From Candidatus Cryptobacteroides onthequi (GTDB taxonomy: Bacteria > Bacteroidota > Bacteroidia > Bacteroidales > UBA932), in NCBI GenBank assembly GCA_018066125.1, contig JAGHSA010000044.1:1-32398 (forward strand): DNA of 32,398 bases, in the 5' to 3' direction. Positions within the stretch are counted from its first letter, which is position 1, and the number at the start of each line of letters is the position of its first letter. Shown one piece after another: positions 1 to 8,882 of the stretch. The notes beneath the pieces were generated by a model that saw only the letters and a program-made list of their open reading frames with translations, was not told the origin of the DNA and ran no database searches. The translations under genes were made by a program, and so were the position numbers.

Positions 1-11
1 CTCGCGGTTTA

Positions 12-31
12 CAAGGTACAGATTTACCTTG
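12..31 (+). other. Perfect inverted repeat upstream of tRNA-Ile
   Basis: CAAGGTA (12-18) and TACCTTG (25-31) can form a 7-bp stem with a 6-nt loop, ending 22 nt before the tRNA-Ile gene. The position suits a processing stem in a 16S-tRNA spacer or tRNA precursor, but whether a 16S gene lies just outside the window cannot be seen. Confidence 0.4.
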
Positions 32-53
32 CACTTATCTTTCATTATTATAC

Positions 54-127
54 AGGGGCGTAGCTCAGTTGGTTAGAGCGCCACACTGATAATGTGGAGG
101 TCCGCGGTTCAACTCCGCGCGTCCCTA
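54..127 (+). tRNA. tRNA-Ile (anticodon GAT)
   Basis: A full cloverleaf can be drawn. The 7-bp acceptor stem starts with A1-U72 and has one G-U pair. The D arm holds the GTAGCTCAG core, the anticodon loop is CTGATAA, and the T stem CGCGG/CCGCG closes the loop TTCAACT. The discriminator base is A127, and CCA is not encoded, so it must be added after transcription. The tRNA-Ala gene begins 6 nt later. The Ile(GAT)-Ala(TGC) order is the pair normally found between 16S and 23S genes. Confidence 0.97.
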
Positions 128-132
128 CTCCT

Positions 133-205
133 GGGGGTATAGCTCAGTTGGTAGAGCACCTGCTTTGCAAGCAGGGGGTCAAGAGTTCGAATCTCTTTAT
201 CTCCA
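133..205 (+). tRNA. tRNA-Ala (anticodon TGC)
   Basis: A full cloverleaf is visible. The acceptor stem GGGGGTA/TATCTCC contains the G3-U70 wobble that is the identity element for alanyl-tRNA synthetase. The anticodon loop is TTTGCAA and the T loop TTCGAAT. The discriminator is A205, and CCA is not encoded. It is co-transcribed with tRNA-Ile, and a terminator follows within about 10 nt. Confidence 0.97.
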
Positions 206-210
206 CTCAT

Positions 211-245
211 AAAGTCGATCACTTATGTGACCGACTTTTTTTGTT
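211..245 (+). terminator. Rho-independent terminator after tRNA-Ile/tRNA-Ala
   Basis: AAGTCG pairs with CGACTT. After one A/C mismatch the stem continues as TCAC/GTGA, closing a TTAT loop. A run of seven T follows directly. The T run lies only on the plus-strand side, so it ends the tRNA transcript and is not an obvious terminator for comM, which arrives from the other side. Confidence 0.85.
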
Positions 246-277
246 TGATGTACGTCTTCACTCTTTGCTGACCCCTG

Positions 278-1840
278 TCACATCGGATATTCTCTGTCGA
301 GAATCCTGTAGGATGCTGCTTCGAGTATGTCTCCGACTTCGATATCTTTCCTTCCGTCAAGGTCTGCGATGGTTCTTGAGACCTTGATTATGCGATAGAA
401 TGCGCGCATTGAGAGCTGCATTCTTTCTATGATGTTCTGCAGGGTCTCCCGGCACTCATCTGAGAGCTGGCAGAATCCGGCAATCTGGCGGTTGTTCATC
501 TCGGCGTTGGTACTGATTCCTTCTCCTTCGAAACGTTTCTGCTGGATATCCCTGGCTTTACGCACCCGCTCGGCCACGACTGCACTCGACTCTGCCTCGT
601 GCCGGCTCAGCATCCTGCCTGTATCGACTCTCCTCATTACCAGCTGTATGTCGATTCTGTCCAGGATGGGGCCTGACAGATGGGACAGGTACGCCGTTCT
701 CTGCCCGACCGAACAGTTGCATCTGTCTCCTTCACCGAAATAGCCGCATGGACACGGGTTGGACGCCGCCACGAGCATGAATGACGCAGGGTATTCCACC
801 TTGGCCCGCAGCCTTGAGATCACAACCTTCCTGTCCTCCAAAGGCCCTCTCAGAGCTTCGATTGCTGTCCTTGACATCTGGCCGAATTCGTCGAGAAAGA
901 GCAGGCCCGATTGCGCAAGTGAGACTTCACCCGGGAGGATGTTGTCCCCGTTGCCCCCGCCGATGAGCGCAGCGACAGAGGCACTGTAGTGCGGCGAGCG
1001 TACCGGCCTCTGTCTTATGAGTCCATATCTCAGCTTGCCTCTCCCTGCGACAGAATAGATCTTGCTCGTGACGAGTGACTCTTCCCGGCTCATCGGCGGG
1101 AGTATGCCGGCCATGGCCTTCGCAAGCGAGCTCTTTCCTGACCCGGGACTGCCGATCAGCGCGACGTTGTGCCCTCCGGCGGCAGCTATCTCCACTCCTC
1201 TCTTGGCGGACTCCTGCCCTATGATCTCCGAGAAGTCGATGGCGTCTGCCAGACAGTCTTGCATGAGCGCCATCTCCTCCTGCAGTTCGTGGTACTCCCT
1301 CGTGTTCCATATCAGGAGGTCCGATACGTTCCCTTCTCCTGAAAGGATGCGTATCGCATCGTCGATGGTCTTGATGCCGTACACTTCCATCTCCCTGAGC
1401 TCCACCGCTTCCAGTGCGGACTGTATAGGCAGGATACAGCCCCTGTATCCATGCATGCCTGCCATCTGGGCGACAGGGAGAGCGCCGCTGACGTCTCTGA
1501 CCGACCCGTCGAGCCCGAGCTCGCCCATGATGACGAACTCTCCAAGCACCGGCATCGTTTTCTGCTCTGATGCAGCGATGATGCCGAGCGCTATGGGCAG
1601 GTCATAGCAGCTGCCGCTCTTATGCATGTCCGCCGGTGCCAGATTGATTACGATTTTCTTTCCAGGGATATGATAATCAAGAGCCTGGAGGGCGTTGACT
1701 GTCCTCAGAAGACTTTCTTTGACGGCCGTGTCGGCCAGACCCACCAGATGTATGCCGATGCCGCTCCTTATATCCACCTCCACCGTGACGGTCATGGCAT
1801 CGATTCCGACGCACTTTGCGCCATAGACATTTACCAGCAT
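278..1840 (-). CDS. comM: ComM/YifB family Mg-chelatase-like AAA+ ATPase
   Basis: ComM is a hexameric AAA+ helicase that promotes branch migration during natural transformation; many non-competent bacteria also carry it. The ATG at 1838-1840 is preferred over the upstream in-frame ATG at 1888, because it gives the family-typical N terminus MLVNVYGAKCVGIDA and a usual length (520 aa). The N-terminal S5-fold region is followed by Walker A GSPGSGKS (about residues 230-237), a Walker B-like LLFLDEF, and the cysteine-rich NPCPCGYFGEGDRCNC segment typical of the family. A C-terminal Mg-chelatase-type lid domain ends the protein. The gene is complete and divergent from the sirtuin gene. No other competence gene is in the window. 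Confidence 0.95.
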   Translation of the reverse strand: MLVNVYGAKCVGIDAMTVTVEVDIRSGIGIHLVGLADTAVKESLLRTVNALQALDYHIPGKKIVINLAPADMHKSGSCYDLPIALGIIAASEQKTMPVLGEFVIMGELGLDGSVRDVSGALPVAQMAGMHGYRGCILPIQSALEAVELREMEVYGIKTIDDAIRILSGEGNVSDLLIWNTREYHELQEEMALMQDCLADAIDFSEIIGQESAKRGVEIAAAGGHNVALIGSPGSGKSSLAKAMAGILPPMSREESLVTSKIYSVAGRGKLRYGLIRQRPVRSPHYSASVAALIGGGNGDNILPGEVSLAQSGLLFLDEFGQMSRTAIEALRGPLEDRKVVISRLRAKVEYPASFMLVAASNPCPCGYFGEGDRCNCSVGQRTAYLSHLSGPILDRIDIQLVMRRVDTGRMLSRHEAESSAVVAERVRKARDIQQKRFEGEGISTNAEMNNRQIAGFCQLSDECRETLQNIIERMQLSMRAFYRIIKVSRTIADLDGRKDIEVGDILEAASYRILDREYPM

Positions 1841-1870
1841 ATGCTTTTTTTGTGCGAAGGTGGACTGAAA

Positions 1871-1901
1871 AAACATAAATAACCGCAAGAAACATAAATA
1901 A
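1871..1901. repeat. Tandem 12-bp direct repeat in the comM/sirtuin intergenic region
   Basis: AAACATAAATAA occurs at 1871-1882 and exactly again at 1890-1901, a 19-bp offset. Read on the minus strand each copy contains TATTTATG, one mismatch from the TAnnTTTG -7 element. The repeat could therefore be two stacked comM promoters or a binding site shared by the divergent genes. Confidence 0.5.
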
Positions 1902-1911
1902 GGGACGAGCG

Positions 1912-1942
1912 TTTCTCTTTTGGGGTAAAATGCCTACATTTG
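1912..1942 (+). promoter_or_regulatory. Bacteroidota-type promoter for the sirtuin operon
   Basis: The -7 element TACATTTG lies at 1935-1942. TTTC at 1912-1915 matches the -33 TTTG at three of four bases with a 19-nt spacer. The start codon at 1968 is 25 nt downstream, which fits a short leader. Confidence 0.6.
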
Positions 1943-1967
1943 AGATGAAACAACATCAGCTGTACAG

Positions 1968-2684
1968 ATGAAAAAAAAGATTGCAGTGCTCACGGGAGCG
2001 GGAGTCAGCGCGGAAAGCGGACTCGGTACCTATAGGGACAATGGCGGTCTGTGGGATTCATACGACCCTATGGAGGTCGCGTCCATAGAGGGATGGTACC
2101 GCAACCGCAGCCTTGTCCTGGATTTCTACAACGATCAGCGCCGCAAACTGTCCCAGTGCCGCCCCAATGACGCCCACCGCGCCATCGCCGCTCTCGAGGA
2201 TACTTATGATGTGACTGTCATCACCCAGAATGTGGACAATCTCCACGAACGTGCCGGCAGCACCCGCATCATCCATCTGCACGGGGAGGTCACCAAGGTG
2301 CGCCCCGAGAACTGCTTCAACGACGGTGACGGATTCTCTGAAGCCACGGTCTTCGATGTGGGCTATGACGAAGTGCATGTGGGTGACAAGGCCCCGAACG
2401 GGCACCAGCTCAGGCCGCATATCGTATTCTTCGGAGAGGCGGTGCCGAAGATGTCCAGAGCCATCGATGTTGTCGGTGATGCGGACATCATCCTGATAGT
2501 CGGCACATCGCTGTCTGTATATCCGGCTGCAGGCCTGTACCGCTATGCCGGATATGACGTTCCCATTTATATCATCGATCCTGCCGATGTCCCGCTTCGG
2601 GACAAGCGTATCACTCACATCATGGAAACTGCCACCGCAGGCATGAAGACCTTCCTTCAGATGATATCCAAAGACACACAATAA
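1968..2684 (+). CDS. SIR2-family NAD-dependent protein deacylase (sirtuin)
   Basis: This is a CobB-like sirtuin that removes acyl groups from protein lysines using NAD+. Seen in sequence: the NAD-binding GAGVSAESG (residues 10-18), TYRDNGGLW (21-29), QNVDNLHERAG, the catalytic histidine motif HLHGE, LRPHIVFFGE, and a GTSLSVYPAAG segment. The four zinc-binding cysteines of classical sirtuins are missing, which I recall as common in Bacteroidota homologues. In the motif that defines SIRT5/CobB-type desuccinylases (Y-x-x-R), Tyr54 is present but the aligned Arg position holds Gln57. Acyl preference is thus open. The length (238 aa) is normal. It is first in a run with the SGNH and GH110 genes, and its stop overlaps the next start by one base (TAATG). 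Confidence 0.93.
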   Translation: MKKKIAVLTGAGVSAESGLGTYRDNGGLWDSYDPMEVASIEGWYRNRSLVLDFYNDQRRKLSQCRPNDAHRAIAALEDTYDVTVITQNVDNLHERAGSTRIIHLHGEVTKVRPENCFNDGDGFSEATVFDVGYDEVHVGDKAPNGHQLRPHIVFFGEAVPKMSRAIDVVGDADIILIVGTSLSVYPAAGLYRYAGYDVPIYIIDPADVPLRDKRITHIMETATAGMKTFLQMISKDTQ

Positions 2685-3484
2685 TGAAACGTATCATTCT
2701 CATCGCGGCGCTTGTCGCCGGCACCTTCTTCATGGGAAACGCCCAGGAGATCAAGTCTCAGTGGAACGGTAAGAGAGTCGCCATCCTTGGTGACTCCATC
2801 AGCGATCCTGCCCTGGCTGAAAATGCGGGCTGGAAATGCTGGTGGGCGTACCTCGAGGACATGATGGGCATCAAGGCCATGAGCTATGCCCGCAACGGAT
2901 GGCAGATGGACGGTATGGTGAAGCAGGCCCAGAGCCTGTACGACCAGCGTGCCATGGATGTGGATGCCATAATCATCTTCTGCGGCACCAATGATTTCAA
3001 TGCCTCGGTTCCTCTCGGCGAATGGTACAGCGAGGAGATGGTGCAGACTGTCAAGGACGGCGCTGAAACCACTCTGAAACACCGTACCCTGGTGATGTCG
3101 GGAGATACCTTCTGCGGCCGTGTCAATATCCTCATGAACTGGCTCAGGACAAATTATCCTGAAAAGCAGGTCATCCTGCTGACTCCTCTCCACAGGGGCT
3201 ATGCGACATTCGGGAAGACAAATGTCCAGCCGGATGAACTCTATGCCAACTGCAATGGGGATTATATAGGTGACTTTGCGGCAAAGATACGCGAGGCGGG
3301 CAGCGTGTGGTCCGTGCCTGTGATCGATCTCAATGCCATCAGCGGTATCATTCCGAATAATCCTGAGCATACACGCTATATCAACAAGACTGATACCGAC
3401 AGGCTTCATACCAGCAGTGCGGGCCACAAGAGGATGGCTGCCGCCATAGCGTATCAGCTTCTGGCATATCCGGCTTCATTCTAG
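2684..3484 (+). CDS. Secreted SGNH/GDSL-family hydrolase
   Basis: A 266-aa enzyme with an N-terminal signal peptide, likely cleaved after the GNA around residue 20, so it is periplasmic or exported. SGNH block I is GDSIS with nucleophile Ser38. Block III is GTND (101-104). Block V is DRLH (Asp239, His242), completing the catalytic triad. The family covers carbohydrate esterases, lipases and thioesterases, and the substrate cannot be assigned from motifs. It is translationally coupled to the sirtuin and sits 33 nt before a GH110 alpha-galactosidase gene. This favours, but does not prove, a role in deacylating a glycan or glycoconjugate. Confidence 0.88.
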   Translation: MKRIILIAALVAGTFFMGNAQEIKSQWNGKRVAILGDSISDPALAENAGWKCWWAYLEDMMGIKAMSYARNGWQMDGMVKQAQSLYDQRAMDVDAIIIFCGTNDFNASVPLGEWYSEEMVQTVKDGAETTLKHRTLVMSGDTFCGRVNILMNWLRTNYPEKQVILLTPLHRGYATFGKTNVQPDELYANCNGDYIGDFAAKIREAGSVWSVPVIDLNAISGIIPNNPEHTRYINKTDTDRLHTSSAGHKRMAAAIAYQLLAYPASF

Positions 3485-3517
3485 ACAGGAACAGCTTTTC
3501 ATGATACAGACTGCGCG

Positions 3518-5248
3518 ATGAAGATACGGAAGCATATCACTGGGGCTGCTGCGTTGCTGGCCGCGGCTGCGGTCATGTCATGCAGCGCCGGTTCACCACG
3601 CGAAGTGCGTCTGGACGACTACCTGGAAGGGGCGCATACTGCCTGTGATACTGCCATGGCGATACGCCGCGCCGTCGAATACGCAGTATCATCCAAAGGT
3701 TCCACTCTTGTGCTGCCCGGCGGCACACTTGAGATAAGTGATGAATATGTGAAGGAGAAGTTCCTTTACATAAGCAATAACTACCCTTCATCAGACTGTG
3801 CCAAGAGGATAGCCTTTGACCTTTCCGGCGCAGACGGCCTGACCGTGGAAGGCAATGGTACTCTGCTTCTGTTCAGCGGTTATGTCTTACCCTTTCATGT
3901 CGAGGGGGCGAGGAATGTGACGGTCAGGAATCTCAAGGTGGATTTCAAAAGATCCTCCATCTCGGAAGGCGTGATTGCCGATGCGGGGGAGGGCTACTCT
4001 GACCTCTCATTCCCTCACGACTACAGAATCGTCTTCGAGAGCGGCGCTCTGGTGTTCATGGATGCCCGCGGGAACCGTTACCCTTACTGGTCTCTTCTTG
4101 AGTATGATCCCGTGAGGGAGGAGATTGCTCATTACGTCAGGGAACGCGCGGTCGGCTACAACGGCATCAGAGGGGAGAAACTTGATAACGGGCTTGTCCG
4201 CATATATCATCCCGGTTTTTCCGCAGCCAAGGGCAATGTCCTGGTGTTCGGGCCTCTCGAAAGGCGTGCTCCCGGATTCTTCCTGGAGTCCTCCAGCGGC
4301 ATCACCCTTGAAGATGTCACCATGTGGCAGTGTCCCGGCATGGGTGTGATTGCGCAGCGCTCGGAGAATATCCTGCTGGACAGGATGGTCGTGGAGCCTG
4401 CTCCGGGAAGCGGCAGGCTGACCAGTGTCGGCGCCGATGCCACGCATTTCATCAACTGCAGGGGACTGATCCATCTTCGCGGCTGCTCGTTCAGCTGCCA
4501 GTGGGATGACTGCACCAACATCCATGGCTGGTATTCGGTATGCCGTGAGAGGCTTTCTTCCAATTCCTTACTGTTGTGGTCCAATTACAGGACAGACTTC
4601 GCCGTGCCGGGCATGACCATGGAACTGGTCGATCACAACAATATGATGCCGTATGGCAAAGCTGTGGTGAGAGGTGTCGAGAAACTGAACTCGGATCTCT
4701 CCATCGTGACCTTTGCGGAGGATCTTCCGGAAAGCCTGAAGACAGGAGACGTGCTTGCTGACGCCGATGCCGATCCGGATGTCATCATAGAGGGGTGCAC
4801 CTTTGTCAAGAACCGTGCGCGTGGCATACTGATAGGCTCTGCCGGTAAAGTCGTGGTCAGAGACAGCTATTTCCACAGTGCGGGGTCTGCCATTCTCTTC
4901 GAGGGGGATGGGAACTTCTGGTTCGAAAGAGCCGGAGTCAGGGATGTGACCATCACGGGGAACAGTTTCGTGAATTGTCTCCATGGAAGCCGGGAATGGG
5001 GGAAGGCATGCATCGAAGTCCACAGCGGCATCCCGGACAGGGAGTCAAGTCTCTACCACAGCAATATTACAGTCACCGATAACCTTTTTGACGGTTTCGA
5101 CCCCCGCATCCTTGACATGTACTGCGTGGACGGACTTGTCTTTGAAGGCAATACCATACGTGTGAACAGCGATTATACGTCAGACGTTCCTGCTGATGCC
5201 GGGCATTTCGTCACGGAACATTGCAGGAACGTCAGGATATCGCAGTGA
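3518..5248 (+). CDS. GH110-type exo-alpha-galactosidase, lipoprotein
   Basis: A 576-aa lipoprotein (signal peptide with VMSC, Cys22) predicted to fold as a right-handed parallel beta-helix. GH110-like segments are visible: FLYISNNYP (82-90), a TVEGNGTLLLFSGYVLPF stretch, SVGADATHF (303-311), QWDDCTNIHGW (328-338), and RARGILIGSAGK followed by GSAILFEGD. As I recall, characterised GH110 enzymes use three aspartates spaced like Asp307, Asp330 and Asp331 here. GH110 enzymes remove terminal alpha-1,3-linked galactose, for example from blood-group B or linear alpha-Gal caps on host glycans, or from some algal galactans. It lies at the end of the sirtuin-SGNH run and converges with ettA, with 18 nt between. 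The family call is fairly firm; the linkage specificity is inferred. Confidence 0.85.
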   Translation: MKIRKHITGAAALLAAAAVMSCSAGSPREVRLDDYLEGAHTACDTAMAIRRAVEYAVSSKGSTLVLPGGTLEISDEYVKEKFLYISNNYPSSDCAKRIAFDLSGADGLTVEGNGTLLLFSGYVLPFHVEGARNVTVRNLKVDFKRSSISEGVIADAGEGYSDLSFPHDYRIVFESGALVFMDARGNRYPYWSLLEYDPVREEIAHYVRERAVGYNGIRGEKLDNGLVRIYHPGFSAAKGNVLVFGPLERRAPGFFLESSSGITLEDVTMWQCPGMGVIAQRSENILLDRMVVEPAPGSGRLTSVGADATHFINCRGLIHLRGCSFSCQWDDCTNIHGWYSVCRERLSSNSLLLWSNYRTDFAVPGMTMELVDHNNMMPYGKAVVRGVEKLNSDLSIVTFAEDLPESLKTGDVLADADADPDVIIEGCTFVKNRARGILIGSAGKVVVRDSYFHSAGSAILFEGDGNFWFERAGVRDVTITGNSFVNCLHGSREWGKACIEVHSGIPDRESSLYHSNITVTDNLFDGFDPRILDMYCVDGLVFEGNTIRVNSDYTSDVPADAGHFVTEHCRNVRISQ

Positions 5249-5266
5249 TGTGTGCCCTCTGAGGGT

Positions 5267-6952
<1,686 letters not shown>

Positions 6953-6978
6953 ATTGCTGTGTAAATGAGCGTCTGATG

Positions 6979-7005
6979 CAAAGATACGAAAAATCCGGGT
7001 GCAAA
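6979..7005 (-). promoter_or_regulatory. Promoter for ettA
   Basis: On the minus strand TATCTTTG (plus 6979-6986) is a perfect -7 element, 26 nt before the ettA ATG. A TTTG (plus 7002-7005) lies upstream, but with a 15-nt spacer that is shorter than the usual 17-23. Confidence 0.6.
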
Positions 7006-7022
7006 AGCTGATCGTGATTTCC

Positions 7023-7030
7023 TATATTTG
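7023..7030 (+). promoter_or_regulatory. -7 element directly in front of the ABC exporter start
   Basis: TATATTTG matches TAnnTTTG exactly and ends 4 nt before the ATG at 7035. Transcription would begin at or next to the start codon, giving a leaderless or nearly leaderless mRNA. No TTTG is found at the normal -33 distance, so the site may be weak. Confidence 0.45.
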
Positions 7031-7034
7031 CCAT

Positions 7035-8849
7035 ATGAATCTGATACGTCTATTCAAGAACATCTCGCCTTTTGTCAAGCCGTACAGGTGGCTTGTCGCC
7101 GCGACACTCATTCTCACTCTCATAGGCTCTCTGACAGCCCAGGTCAACGCGGTCGTGCTCGACAGGACAGTCGATGCAGTCAATGCGCTCATTGGAGAAG
7201 AGAACTTTGCATGGGCCAGAGCTGCAAGGATACTCACCATCATCAGCATCGTGCTCCTCGGCAAGGAAGTGCTCAGCGCGCTGATAACCTTCGCTCAGAA
7301 CTACTACGGCGAGCGCATGCGCATCTTCGTGTCGAAAGACATGTCCCAGGCCATCATCGACAAGATCCTGACATTCAGGATGGCGTTTTTCTCCGCAAAT
7401 GAGAACGAGACAGGAAAGCTTACCACCCGCATCGACCAGGGTGTCAGCAGCCTGTCCAGGACTGTTCAGAACTTCTTCATCGATCTCCTTCCGCTCTTTA
7501 CGAGCGCCATTCTGGCTCTGGTTCTCATGTTTGCGGCAAACGTCTATGTGGGACTCACGGCCCTGTTCATCGTTCCGGTCTATTTCTGGATTACCTATCG
7601 CCAGGCCAAGAGACTGAAGGGATGGCGCCGCAATATGCGCGACACCCGCGAGAAGAAGAGCCATGGCATCATGAGCATACTCGAGTCCATCAATGTCATC
7701 AAGTCGTTCAACCGCGAGAAGATTGAGAGCGACAAGCAGTGGGAGATGCAGAACGTGTACAGTGAGAACCAGATGAATGTGCGTCGTACAAGCTTCTACT
7801 ACAACGGCGTCAAAAGTTTCGTGAGGCAGGTGGGCACGGTCCTCATAATCATCCTTACCGCATATCTGGTGCTTATCGACTATCCCGGGATGACCATAGG
7901 AAAGATAATGTATCATGTCATGCTTTTCAGCAATGTCACGGCGCCGATCACACAGCTTCAGCGCATCTTTGACGACATGAATGACGCGCTGATCTACGCC
8001 GAGGGCTTTTTTGACATCCTCAATTCGGACATAGACCGCGAGCAGAGCGGCAGCTACAGGCCGGAAAGGGTCGAAGGCAATTTCGAGGTGAAGGGGGTGG
8101 ACTTTACATATCCGAACGGCACCAAGGCGCTCCATGACATCAACATGACCATCGAAAGCGGAAAGATCACGGCTTTCGTCGGACTTTCCGGTGCGGGCAA
8201 GAGCACCATCATCAATCTTCTTGACAAATTCTATGAACCGGACTGCGGTACCATCACCCTCGACGGCGTGGACCTCCGCGAATATGACACCCATGTCCTT
8301 CGCGACAATATCGGTCTGGTCCTTCAGAAGAACCATATCTTTGACGGCACCATCGCTGAAAACATCAGATACGGCAAGCCGGATGCGACCGATGAAGAGG
8401 TGGTGGAGGCTGCGAAGAAGGCTTACCTCTACGAGCAGGTGATGGGACTGCCGAAGCAGTTCGACACCATGGCTCAGGCGCTCTCCGGCGGACAGCAGCA
8501 GAGGGTCGCCATCGCCAGGATGTTTCTCAAGAATCCTCCGATCATATTCCTCGATGAACCGACGGCGAGTCTTGACGCCGTGGCCACTGAGCAGATAAAA
8601 GCGAGCATCGATGCCATCAAGAAGGACCGCACCGTGATCATCATCTCTCACAGCATCTCCCAGATAATCGACAGCGATACCATATACGCACTGCGCAACG
8701 GACGCGTGGAGCAGGGAGGAGACCCTGATGAGGTTTACCGTCAGGGCGGCATCTACAAGGATATTGTGGATGCATCTGCCCGCAGCCTCAATATCGAAAA
8801 ACTTGCCCATACCCTCGATGCCGATGGCGACGGCGTCATGTTCAGCTGA
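7035..8849 (+). CDS. ABC-type exporter, fused permease and ATPase (half-transporter)
   Basis: A 604-aa half-transporter with a six-helix exporter-type membrane domain in roughly the first 310 residues and a C-terminal nucleotide-binding domain. Seen: Walker A GLSGAGKST (about 383-391), signature ALSGGQQQR (about 482-490), Walker B IIFLDEPTAS and the switch histidine in IIISHS. Such proteins work as dimers and move lipids, peptides or drugs outward; the cargo cannot be read from sequence. The ATG at 7035 is chosen because the upstream in-frame start lies within the ettA promoter region and adds nothing family-like. A GH3 gene starts 33 nt downstream. Confidence 0.93.
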   Translation: MNLIRLFKNISPFVKPYRWLVAATLILTLIGSLTAQVNAVVLDRTVDAVNALIGEENFAWARAARILTIISIVLLGKEVLSALITFAQNYYGERMRIFVSKDMSQAIIDKILTFRMAFFSANENETGKLTTRIDQGVSSLSRTVQNFFIDLLPLFTSAILALVLMFAANVYVGLTALFIVPVYFWITYRQAKRLKGWRRNMRDTREKKSHGIMSILESINVIKSFNREKIESDKQWEMQNVYSENQMNVRRTSFYYNGVKSFVRQVGTVLIIILTAYLVLIDYPGMTIGKIMYHVMLFSNVTAPITQLQRIFDDMNDALIYAEGFFDILNSDIDREQSGSYRPERVEGNFEVKGVDFTYPNGTKALHDINMTIESGKITAFVGLSGAGKSTIINLLDKFYEPDCGTITLDGVDLREYDTHVLRDNIGLVLQKNHIFDGTIAENIRYGKPDATDEEVVEAAKKAYLYEQVMGLPKQFDTMAQALSGGQQQRVAIARMFLKNPPIIFLDEPTASLDAVATEQIKASIDAIKKDRTVIIISHSISQIIDSDTIYALRNGRVEQGGDPDEVYRQGGIYKDIVDASARSLNIEKLAHTLDADGDGVMFS

Positions 8850-8856
8850 GAATGAT

Positions 8857-8864
8857 TATATTTA
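8857..8864 (+). promoter_or_regulatory. Possible -7 element before the GH3 gene
   Basis: TATATTTA matches TAnnTTTG at all fixed positions but the last, and lies 18 nt before the GH3 start. No clear -33 partner is present because upstream is the end of the exporter gene. It may supply internal transcription within the run. Confidence 0.3.
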
Positions 8865-8882
8865 CGGAGTAAAATAGTTGTT

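Noticed and set aside
5249-5266. CCCTC-T-GAGGG palindrome between the GH110 and ettA stops
   Set aside because: The loop would be a single base and no T run follows, so it is not a credible terminator.
7050-8810. A 586-codon open frame on the minus strand within the ABC exporter gene
   Set aside because: It lies wholly opposite a clear ABC exporter with all motifs, and its translation has no recognisable family features. It is a by-product of GC-rich codon use.
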